Positions 1-9,306 of a stretch of 64,000 nt of DNA are shown one piece after another. The stretch is from Batrachochytrium dendrobatidis JAM81 (taxonomy: Eukaryota; Chytridiomycota; Chytridiomycetes; Rhizophydiales): NCBI RefSeq assembly GCF_000203795.2, contig NW_006281103.1, forward strand, positions 1,201,929 through 1,265,928, in the 5' to 3' direction. The notes below the pieces were generated by a model. The model searched no databases. It worked only from the letters and a program-made list of their open reading frames with translations, and had not been told where the DNA came from. The translations under genes were made by a program, and so were the position numbers. Position 1 is the first letter of the stretch. Each line of letters starts with the position of its first letter.

Positions 1-38
1 TCGTATGATATCATGTTATAAAGAAATACCTTCCACAA

Positions 39-2232
39 GTGTTGATGAAATATAACAAGAAACACGGAAATGTATCAAAGAGTGAAAAGTTATGGATTCG
101 TTCAATTGAGGAAGAGTTGGGACGCAACATTGAACAAAGCAAAAGAATTGGACGATACAATGCTGATGGGTATGATGGAGAGACAAACACAGTCTATGAA
201 TTCAATGGATGCTTCTTTCACGGCTGCCGAAAGTGTTATCACCCGGATGATGTTAATCCTCTTACAGGAGACAAAATGAACGTGTTGTATGAGAAGACGA
301 TGAGAAAGGAGGCAAAGTTGAAGCAGATGGGATACGATGTAAAGTCTGTTTGGGGTTGCGAGTTTAGGATGCCAACAAACGAGGAGGTAAATGGCATCAT
401 CAAATGCAACAATAAATGCAGAATGATATCTAATGGTTCCTTTACTTTCAAAGACATTCTTGCATATCTGGCTCCAAATACCTCATTAGAAAAGTTTCTG
501 AAGGCATTTGACACTGAAGTTCACAAAAGGGGATATTTCCATACAAGGTAACCCAAAACTTGACGAAATACGCTGATGAGCATCCAGAACTGAAGCAATA
601 TTCTGGTAATGTCATCCAACTTCTCAAACATTCACCCATTCCATCCAAAAAGTGGTTTTACAATGGCCTAAAAGGTGAAGCAATTTCATCTAAACAACAC
701 ATTGAATTAAAGTCTGAGTATACAAATTTGTACGAGTTGCTAATGGATTATAACAATTTAGATGTTAAGCCAGGCGTGGAAGCGACAAAGAAGCTTTGCA
801 ATTTCTTCCAGTCTTTGAATCTCGATATGCACAAGGATGGCATTTCCATTCCTGGACTTACTTTGAAATATCTTTGGAACACAAAAGCCAACGAATGTGA
901 GTTTCAGTTGTTCAAAGGAAACGAAGAACTGTATCAAAAGTACAGAGATAATCTTGTGGGTGGTCCAAGTATCGTTTTTCATCACTATCACGAGAGGAAC
1001 AAGACAAGAATAAGAGGAGGCAGGCTTTGTCAGAAGATTCTTGGATATGATGCGAATGCGTTGTATCTCTGGGCCCTCAGTCAAGATATGCCTTGTGGTG
1101 AGCATAAAATGATTGAACCGTATCCTGATATACTGGAAGATGTTATGAATGGATCGTTTTTTGGAGAGATTGAATGTGATATTGCTGTACCTGAGCATGT
1201 AAAGGAATATTTTGCAGAGATGCCACCGATATTCAAAAATACAGAGATTCAATACAAAGACCTCAACAGCGACACAAAAGCACAGGTCAAACCAAATTAC
1301 AAGAGTAAGAAACTAATTGGGAGTATGTTTGGCAACAAGATAATGTTTCCTACTAAACTGCTGAAATGGTATCTTGAACACGGATTGATGGTATCAAATA
1401 TCACATATGCTGTCAAGTACGAACGTAAAGCACCATTCAAGTCGTTTGCTCAACAAGTATCTAATGAAAGGAGAGCCGGAGATACAAGTCCTGATTATAA
1501 ACTACGTGGAGAAATGATGAAGTTGATGGGAAAGTCTTCCTATGGCAAATGCATTACAGATTTCTTGAAGCACGAGACAGTAAAGATTGTTGGTCGACTA
1601 TAACAAGAATACTGAGACGATAAACCACTGAGTCATCAAGACTTGAATCAAGTATGAGTTTCATTTCAACAAAACACTGTCCAAATAAAGTCTGTCAGTC
1701 CACGCTGGTTCCAAGTGTACTGATTGGCAACGTTACAAATATTTCTGTTTTATTATGATTTTATGGATTGCTACATTGACTGGCATGACTTTCAGTACTG
1801 TGTAATGGATACAAATTTGACACATTTTGCTATCTCGGGACATTATTTGAAGCAAATAGTAAAACCACATCTATTTGATCAATTCAAACTGACAAAACAT
1901 ATGTGGTTAGAAAGAGACGATGCTTTGGAAAACAAATTGTACAATGTAGAACTTCTGGACTATTTAAACTTGAATATGAAGATTGTATCATATTGTTAAC
2001 CAGTAAAAGATACTATTGTGATTCAAACAAGTTTAGTTCTAAAAACATCAACAAGAAGCAAAATACGGTAACAAAGCAAAGGTATTTAAATGATAATGCT
2101 ACTCAAAAACTTGTTGGTGGATTCAAAGCTAAAAAGAATCAGATGAACACGTATTCCTGAACCAAAGCAGGAATGAAATCGTTTAATGGCAAAAGACGCC
2201 GAGTTGGTTTTAAAACATTTCCAACCGAATTG
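39..2232 (+). pseudogene. Broken protein-primed family-B DNA polymerase (DNA_pol_B_2)
   Basis: Similarity to Polinton-type polymerase runs through at least four reading-frame segments: about 39-551, 560-1603, 1724-1957 and 1958-2160, the last continuing past a stop to about 2232. The first segment has the upstream block with YEFNGCFFHGC. The second carries polymerase motif A (GYDANALYLWA) and motif B (KLMGKSSYGK). The third holds motif C, normally DTDS, but it reads MDTN here, so a catalytic aspartate is missing. The last segment matches the usual C-terminal block (FKAKKNQMNTYS, then GKRRRV). The role in an intact element would be self-replication. Frameshifts, stops and the motif C change make this copy non-functional. 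Confidence 0.8.
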
Positions 2233-2250
2233 TAAAGATTTATTTTCTTA

Positions 2251-2907
2251 TTGCAGAGTATGGATAAACTTTACTACAATACAAAAACTGGTTTCACATC
2301 TACTTACAAATTAAACCTTAAGCTTAAAGAAATCAGCTTAAAACTTATCAAGCCATTCCTTGAGCGACAAGAAATCCATCAACTCCATTCAAAATCTAAA
2401 ATCAGTCAGACATTTAGTCCAATCAACGTGTATTCAGTGAATGATCAATGGCAAGTTGATTTGATTGATTTTTCTAAATATTCCAGATGTAATGCTGGCT
2501 TGAAATATCTATTGTGCAAAATTGATGCATTTACCCAAAGAGCATTCGTAGTTGTACTGAAAAGTAAAACAAATACCACAAAGGAAATGAAACTAGTTTC
2601 TATTGAGTGGATGACAATATTCATCCAAACTGATAATGGGATCGAATTCGTGATTTACGAACTCGGAACACTATCGAGACAGAACAGGGTTCGTCACATC
2701 AGTCAATTCTGGTGATCACAGTAAGCAAGGTTTGGTTGAGCGATTTAATAGAACCATTGAAAGAATGATTAGTAAATACCAGGAATCAAGAAAAGTCAAT
2801 CAGTATATTGATGTATTAAATAACTTTGCATATAATTACAATCGCACTGACCATTGGAATATTGGCAATACATTTGAATCTTTGAACTTGCCTATATTCT
2901 CTTTGAT
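2251..2907 (+). pseudogene. Broken retrovirus-like integrase of the Polinton relic
   Basis: The N-terminal part (YYNTKTGFTSTYKL, later FLERQEIHQLH) matches the leader region of Polinton-type integrases. The rve core follows: VNDQWQVDLIDFSK with the first catalytic Asp and IQTDNGIEF with the second. A frameshift near 2650-2670 moves the rest (SGDHSKQGLVERFNRT, containing the expected catalytic Glu) into another frame, where similarity continues to about 2880. The family inserts linear element DNA by the DDE mechanism. This copy cannot be read through in one frame. Confidence 0.75.
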
Positions 2908-3228
2908 CTGATTGTATGTTAAATCGCTATGAACAAATCTGGAATATGATTCCATGAATAACAGAAAGCCCTGATGGCTCTTAAAAGCGGATCCTGCAAT
3001 CTTGGTCAGGTCAACATCTTTGGAAAGACTTGCTTGTCCGTAAAAACTAGCTTTCCATTAAACACAATTCATGGTTTTTGCATTGGCATTTTCAAGCCTT
3101 GAGCTACTTGCATATAATGAACCAATATATTGTGATTTTCAAACTTGATTTGTTCCAACTTGAAAATAATATACTCGGTAATACCATCAACACTTGACAT
3201 ATCCACCGATTTCTCCTTTGAAGCTTAT

Positions 3229-3516
3229 TTATACTCTTCTGCAGTTGGTCAGCTCGTTTGAGTAAGAATTTGGCAGTGAAATATTGGTTTTTTGAATTCC
3301 ATTTCTATCAGCAGTAACAGGTTTCGATTCAACATAAAATACATTCTTTGGTTTTGATTGATTCCGAGTCTTTATCCGTTGTTTTTCAGGAAATGGCAAT
3401 GGTTTCTCTTTGCTGTTTGACTTGACAGTTTTAACAAAGTTGGATAAAAGCTGGTCGTCTGCATTTTCAATAATGGCTAAAATATTCTTGTTTTTCATTA
3501 AATGACTGGAAACCAT
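3229..3516 (-). CDS. Hypothetical basic ORF next to the Polinton relic
   Basis: An open frame of 95 codons starts with ATG at 3516. The product is Lys/Asn/Ser-rich with no recognised domain. Downstream on the same strand (about 3220-2890) there are further short readable stretches in other frames, so this may be the 5' part of a decayed gene of the transposon, transcribed opposite to the polymerase. It could also be a chance ORF. I do not recognise it. Confidence 0.25.
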   Translation of the reverse strand: MVSSHLMKNKNILAIIENADDQLLSNFVKTVKSNSKEKPLPFPEKQRIKTRNQSKPKNVFYVESKPVTADRNGIQKTNISLPNSYSNELTNCRRV

Positions 3517-3587
3517 CCATTCGGACTTGTTTATTAGTTTTTAAGAGATAAAACTGAAACAGTTCTGTGACTATTTTCTTTCACAAA

Positions 3588-4787
3588 ATGATTACAACCA
3601 ACTCTTCCCAAAACCAAAATCCACTTCTAATGAACAGCAACGAAGAAACTGACGATGCCGTAGAGTATATTCCCCAGGCAGAACATCTTCAGGCTTCACC
3701 AATTACAAAAATATCACCAAACCAAAGTCCGTTTTCTGATACCGCTGGAGCTAAAGCAGAGTTTGAGCTACTTTGTGAGCAGCTCAAAAACCCTGTTCAA
3801 ATGGTTTTAAAAAAAGACATTGTATGGAGCAAGAGAGATCCGCTTCATTTCTGGCAGTCACTCGCATTTACTCTTAGGAGTGAAGAACTCACCTGTACTG
3901 TCGTTTCTTCTTTTGTGGATACGATGGGTCACAACAAATTATACATTGCAACCAATGATCCAATGACTGATTCTCAACAGCAAGAAACCACAGAGATCAT
4001 CAATATGTTCCTGGACTTAAAACCAGTCAATGAAATAGCAGCCAGACTCTTTCCCCGTCACTTGTCGTATATTATTAAACAATTCAAAAAGGTTCTGGAG
4101 CCTTCAATATGTACTTTTTTCAAAAAGTTTCCGAATCGTCTGGAGCTCTTAGAGTCACTATTCAAAGAAAACAACTTACCCGAGGAGCTATCCAAGCTTA
4201 TGACCGAGCTGATATTTAAACAAGGGTTGACCTTGGACGACGTTGGGGCATTGATGGATTTGATCACGGACAATAGAAAGGTTCTTCGAGCAATGAAAGA
4301 CGGCATTACACAAGATATCTCGAAAGCAGCCAGAAAAATGGCGGTTCGTCTATTGAAAATGATTAGACTATCCGAAGAGATTGCGTTCGTGTGGAAAAAG
4401 GTTCAACGACATCAGCAAGACATATATCTCAAATCTTTGGCACCACAATTCCAATTTATTTCACTTGACTGTCACGCTGAATTGGCCATCTTGAAGACTG
4501 CCAAAGATTGCTGTAAATCTACAACACTTTATATTGGAGTGTCAGAACGACCTTGTTATTGCTGTTCCTTATTTTTCAAAGCGATTGAAGAAAACAAGAG
4601 TGCAGAATTCAACATTTCAATTGTTACTACTCATGGAAAGTTGTACGGCAGATGGAACAGAATCGAAAACTGCTTTGACAAGGAATTCAATCAGGTCTGG
4701 GCAAAAGTGATTAAAGATTACTCTGCTGTCAAAAAGCCAACTCAGATGGCCACTGATGATGATGATTTGTTAGATGTATTTAAATAA
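3588..4787 (+). CDS. OTT_1508-like deaminase family protein
   Basis: A single exon of 399 residues, starting at ATG 3588 (a GTG 21 bp upstream is ignored for a fungal gene). The C-terminal third carries a deaminase zinc site: CHAELAIL with His296 and the catalytic Glu two residues on, then SERPCYCC with Cys323 and Cys326. This fits the cytidine-deaminase-like OTT_1508 family, which is expanded in fungi. The region before it is helical with charged, Leu-rich stretches; the N-terminal 60 residues are polar and probably disordered. Family members are thought to deaminate nucleic acid or nucleotide substrates, but substrate and role here are unknown. It is intact and intronless while neighbouring host genes have many introns and the transposon beside it is broken. 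It ends in an acidic DDDDLLDVFK tail. Confidence 0.7.
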   Translation: MITTNSSQNQNPLLMNSNEETDDAVEYIPQAEHLQASPITKISPNQSPFSDTAGAKAEFELLCEQLKNPVQMVLKKDIVWSKRDPLHFWQSLAFTLRSEELTCTVVSSFVDTMGHNKLYIATNDPMTDSQQQETTEIINMFLDLKPVNEIAARLFPRHLSYIIKQFKKVLEPSICTFFKKFPNRLELLESLFKENNLPEELSKLMTELIFKQGLTLDDVGALMDLITDNRKVLRAMKDGITQDISKAARKMAVRLLKMIRLSEEIAFVWKKVQRHQQDIYLKSLAPQFQFISLDCHAELAILKTAKDCCKSTTLYIGVSERPCYCCSLFFKAIEENKSAEFNISIVTTHGKLYGRWNRIENCFDKEFNQVWAKVIKDYSAVKKPTQMATDDDDLLDVFK

Positions 4788-5735
4788 AAACGACAGACGG
4801 TTCAACTTATACTACTACGTGTCCGTTTAAAGCATCAAGTATGAGTCTGACACAGAAAACTCCTAATATTTCAAACTAATAAACTACCCATTATTCTGTT
4901 ATAAATATTTTGACCTGGATTGATTATCTTTAATAAATCGTTGTTTTTACATTTCCAGACAGCATTTAACAGTGATTATCGGCTAAAAAATTGGTATCAA
5001 TGTTTCATGTATACTACCAAAGTGTGTAGTTTAATTGTGATTGTTTGATTGGTACATATTTGTATGACTGAGTGATATGGCTGCAGTTATTTAATCATTT
5101 CAGTACAGGAATGAAACCTTGAATGTATATTGTAATCCAAACTTTATATTACAAATATTGTTTAAATTGACTCTTGGAATTGTCAGTCCAATAACATGCC
5201 ATTAAACGATCACCCGTTGAGTTGAGTGGTGATATTTGCTGTATTGGTTGGATAAACACTGTCGATTCTTGAATTAACACAACAACCATCATATAACACA
5301 CAATCAGACTATAGTGTTGGATCTACACTTTGTACACTTTTAGTAATCATACATTGTACGATCACCAAGTTTGAACCCACATTCATGTATTGTGTTTGAC
5401 TGTCAATGTCAATACAACTCTACACTCATTTATTGTATTTTGAATTTCGGATACGATCGCGATCTACTTCAACAACAATCATGATACATGTCAATAATGC
5501 AACTGTTTGCATGTCAATCACCACCAACAATAACACTAAATTATCAATGAGTTCATGTCACTGACTGTTTATTACACACCAACACTTTATATTAATAAGC
5601 AAGATTTCTGATTGTATTTCAATAGTTGTGCCAATCTTTAAATGTGTTGCAAGAAACGAGTCAGTATAATATCACGTGAATTCCATTTATCTTGCTTTGG
5701 ACAAGTTGCTGAAGTTGACAGCAATTTCCATCTAC
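4788..5735. other. AT-rich gap with dispersed-repeat DNA
   Basis: No coding signal is visible before the first exon of prefoldin. The left half (to about 5150) is unremarkable AT-rich sequence. The right half is a diverged copy of the repeat family described separately. Confidence 0.5.
5200..5610 (+). repeat. Diverged copy of the dispersed repeat family
   Basis: Blocks here recur in the same order in the copy at 28601-29072: a block containing CCATCATATAACACACAATC, then ATACATTGTACGATCACCA, then TTCGGATACGATCGCGATCT, then ATGCAACTGTTTGCATGTCA and a GACTGTTTATTA block. Edges are approximate because the copy is diverged. Confidence 0.6.
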
Positions 5736-6543
5736 ATGTCACTAGAGCAGCAGCTGCAAACAGAAGTCACTGCTTTTCAGACTTTACAAAAAGGTATTTT
5801 CTGCTGTTTTCCTTGACTGCATCTCAAGTGCATGACACTGCTTTACTATAATTGAACTTGGTGCACATTAGTATTATTTTGAAAACGTAGTCTTGACTTT
5901 TAGATTAATACAGTATTGACGGTATAACTGACCCTGCGTTTTTGTTTTGTAATCAGACTACTTCAAAGCTGTTCAAAACAGAACACAGCTTGAGTCTCAG
6001 CTTAAAGAGAACGAAGAGGTGTCAAAGGTGCGTACTCTGCCAACTTACAAACCTTTAGCTGTCTAAAACTGTCGCTTGTACAGTATGACACCACCAGTTT
6101 GGAAATATGCAGGAGATTCCTTGCCATATGTATCTAGAAATACCGTGATTTGGAATTGGAATACATTGCTGATACTACAGGCCTTGTCTACACATAAATG
6201 ATCTAGGAGTTCAAATTTCTCAAGGATGATGCCACCATATATAAATTAGTAGGCCCGGTTCTTGTAAAGCAGGATACTCCGGAAGCTGTAGGGAACGTTT
6301 CCAAGCGCATTGAGTATATCAGTGGAGAAATGTATGCACTATTTAGCCAGATCGTTGCCTATCATCGCTATTTTTGAACATCTATTCTTTGATTTCAATG
6401 CATTAACACTAAACTTTATCATCTGTTTGTAAAAACTCAGTAAGCGTGTGGAGCTGCAGATCAAAGATTTGGAAGAGAAGCAAGAAAAAAAGAAGCTCGA
6501 GGTTGTTAAGCTACAGACCATGGCTCAAAATATTAAAAAGTGA
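5736..6543 (+). CDS. YKE2: Prefoldin subunit 6 (beta-type)
   Basis: Four exons, 5736-5793, 5957-6027, 6207-6331 and 6441-6543, join in frame to 118 residues, the usual length for the family. Prefoldin is a jellyfish-shaped cytosolic hexamer that passes unfolded actin and tubulin to the CCT chaperonin; subunit 6 is a beta-type subunit. The sequence shows two coiled-coil helices (TQLESQLKENEE near the start, KDLEEKQEKKKLE near the end) flanking the conserved beta-hairpin block YKLVGPVLVKQD and RIEYISGE. The first exon begins MSLEQQLQTEV. A longer ORF in another frame overlaps exon 1 but shows no family similarity. Confidence 0.93.
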
Positions 6544-6852
6544 ACAGTTTAGCAGCTATTGCTATTTACGTTGTACATTATACATGCTGGGATATATCTG
6601 ATTAGGTGTTTTAGGTTAGATCAAGTGAACATGCCGTTTTCAGTGTATGACACTTGCGGTTTTTGCTGCTCCATAAATTGAATAGAATCTTGGGATTAGA
6701 GCAAAGGTTGATGCCGACTCGATAAAACAAGCCATTAGCATGTCTCAACACTGAGCTTATGCAGCCTTTAAATTTATACTAATTGTGAAATTCAACGTCA
6801 AGCATACTCGCTCTTTATTAGCAGACTGGAATGTATCGATCCAGGAATAAAC
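6544..6852. other. Convergent intergenic gap, nothing recognised
   Basis: This lies between the stop of prefoldin (+) and the stop of the TAF1A-like gene (-). I see no ORF, RNA gene or repeat. Confidence 0.5.
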
Positions 6853-8975
6853 CTATTTGCGTGATTTGGCAGCATTAGCTTTTCTACTACGTCGCTCTTG
6901 ACGCTTATCACTGATTCTAGTACTTTGACGCAAGGACTCTTTTTTCGGTGGCATTCGTCGAAGTTTTGTAGCTAGTTTTAGTGGAGGAAAAATACCACTT
7001 TTTTTTTGGTAAGTCGAGATTCTCTTGGTCAAGATGGTTTTAATGTTGAATTGACGATTTTCAAATCCGAGATTCCAAGGAATTCCAAGGTTTTTATAAA
7101 GCCATTCAGTCTTGAAAGTTTTCTGGGCAAATTGCAGCTGAATACCACGACGCTCTGTTATTGACAGTTTAATGTATACTTTAGCACCACAGCGATTTGG
7201 TAGAGTTATAATAAATTGAACTCGACATAAAACATATCAAAAATTTGGCTCACTTAAATAGTCGAAAAGCTCTTGGGGCACAAGTGGAGGGGTTTCATAA
7301 AAATGCAGCGCAGGCCACCATTGTATGCGATCTTCCCAATGATTCGGATCAATACTAACATGGTATGGTTAGTTATTGAAGAAGCATGATTTGAAAGACT
7401 GAGTCAATAAGGTGCGGAGCATGATATTGGCAAACATTTGATCTTATAGTAAATGCAAATTCATATCAAGTATCCAAAATTTAATCTACCTATCTGCATC
7501 CAAATGGTTGCATAGTTCTTCCCACATCCAAGTTGTCCCCATACCATAATCCAGTCGATTGGATAGAATTTTAACGATTGATTCTGGTGCTGTATCCGAC
7601 ATGAGAAACGGAGAATAAGTAAACTATATAATCGCAGCAAAAATATAAAGCAGTAGATATGGAATATACAAGGTAAAACTCACAATTTGTTGATTTGTAA
7701 AACGATACGAGAGGCTCGAGGGCTACAGCTGGATCCATTAATGGATCAAGCTCTAGCAATTTTTCGGCATACGTAACCCATTTTTGTTTATAAATATCTT
7801 CTTGGTCTGGCATTCGATAAAATTCCAATAGACGTCTTGCAGTATTCGGGTTGTCTGGGTTGCTGATATGCATACGAACCAGTAGTGCTTCCAAAGTAGC
7901 AAATTGATGATCAAATTTATACATCTGAAGGAATATGGTATTAGACAAAGCTTGAAAATTCAGTTGATACAAAAACAACACTTACAGTTTCCAATAATAA
8001 TGAAAACATATCTGCAGTAGGATCCAACAATAAACTTTCTTCCAAGTGGGATGTTGCTTGACGGAAAAAATGCGTGTCTGTCAAATAGCTGCCTTCTTGT
8101 TTCCATATAAGAAAGGATATGATTCCAGCACAACCAATTAGCAATGAGTGTTCGTTGTATGGATGCAAGGCAATTAGACTACCAAAGATATAATGAGCGG
8201 TGAATTTTACGTAGCACAATTCAAAATAACGAGTAGCAGTTGATCCAATATACCTCTCCAGCCGTTCGTATGCAGGCTTCAAATTACCAAATCGAATACA
8301 ATACAAGGCCCACTCAAGAACAAGTTCCCGACTTTTCTGTAAATCAAGATGGTACCGAGTTAATAATCGACATCGTGCTGGATAAATGCTTCTTGGGAAA
8401 TAGACTACACTACTTTAAATAGTAGCACGCTGCATAATCAAAATGATTCAAACTGAATGATCGAATGATGATAAATATAACTCTAGAATAACATATTGAC
8501 ATACTTGCTTAGATTCAACTGTAGTGACTGAAAAAAGAAACGAGATAATCTTTTTAGCCATCTCTGTTTCTGCAGCTGTTGTGTGCTCATCAGATTCTAC
8601 AGCAAGGTCGCTTTGCATAGTATTTTCCTCTAAACAATCCCGAGATGAAGCCTTGGATCTCAAAATATGAATTCCAGTTTTCCAGGCCATTTCAATCGCA
8701 GTTGCTCGGCCGGGTATGGGTTCACTAAGAGTTGGCATTCTCCAAGTTTGCAATAGAAAAGAAACAAGTTTAGCAGCTTGGTCGGGTGATTTAGAGCCAA
8801 GTAGTTCCATACGAACAGTCTGCAAAAGAGTATCGTGCAGATGTCGATTGATGCTTCGGTTTCCTGGTTGTGCTAAAAACGCTTCAAACATTTGATGTTG
8901 GATTAAAGATTCAAACTGCAAAAATAGTTGTTTATTCAGATTAAATATTTTGAATGTCTTGATTAACACATTCAT
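6853..8975 (-). CDS. TAF1A: TAF1A-like RNA polymerase I TBP-associated factor
   Basis: Six exons: 8975-8505, 8336-7986, 7924-7684, 7589-7490, 7354-7254 and 7220-6853, giving 543 residues. In animals TAF1A is part of the SL1 complex (yeast Rrn11 is the counterpart), which places Pol I on rDNA promoters. The match rests on the helical repeat region (RRLLEFYRMPDQEDIYKQKW, VALEPLVSFYKS) and the C-terminal block VKILSNRLDYGMG followed by WEDRIQWWPALHF, after which comes a strongly basic tail (KRQERRSRKANAAKSRK), as in animal TAF1A. The fifth intron would be only 33 nt (7221-7253), but it is needed to stay in frame. The 5' end is uncertain: 8975 is the first ATG in frame, and an upstream exon between 8980 and 9200 is possible. 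It lies downstream of WDR3 on the same strand. Confidence 0.7.
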
Positions 8976-9306
8976 GGCTTATCAAACTTTGAAAACAATA
9001 TTCGTAATTCAGGCTTGATTTCATGCGATTGAACTTGAATTTTCATCTGTGCTGCACAACAACTGAACAATATGTTTGTATAAATATTATTCCTTGTCAA
9101 ATTAAATCCAAATGCTGGTCTCCATCTAAATGTTTTCCTACTTATAATAGTTTGATTTTGCATCGATAAAACAAGAGCATTAGAGCAAGACATTTATTTC
9201 ACGTAGCTCATGCTGATAATTCTCATTGAAATAAAATGAAGAAATGAGCTAGATTTATTGGTGTCATAAACCAAAGAGAGCAGCATTCCAGCAAGCAAGG
9301 TCGATA
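8976..9306. other. Gap between WDR3 and the TAF1A-like gene
   Basis: The minus strand holds a 73-codon open frame (9193-8972). It has no recognisable similarity but could contribute a 5' exon or leader to the TAF1A-like gene. Nothing else is visible. Confidence 0.3.

Larger units (their letters stand above)
1..2907 (+). mobile_element. Polinton/Maverick-type DNA transposon remnant
   Basis: A family-B DNA polymerase of the protein-primed type is followed directly by a retrovirus-like (rve) integrase on the same strand, which is the hallmark gene pair of Polinton/Maverick elements. Both genes are broken by frameshifts and stops. I found no packaging ATPase, protease or capsid gene in the window; these may be lost or lie left of base 1. 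No terminal inverted repeat could be identified, so the element's left end is outside and the right end is unknown. It could instead be a related element that shares this polymerase and integrase. Confidence 0.75.

Noticed and set aside
758..1252. 164-codon minus-strand ORF over the polymerase relic
   Set aside because: The opposite strand carries clear polymerase motifs here; the antisense product has no recognisable features.
5642..5851. 69-codon ORF overlapping the start of prefoldin
   Set aside because: It covers prefoldin exon 1 and intron 1 in another frame and shows no similarity; the spliced prefoldin reading is far better supported.
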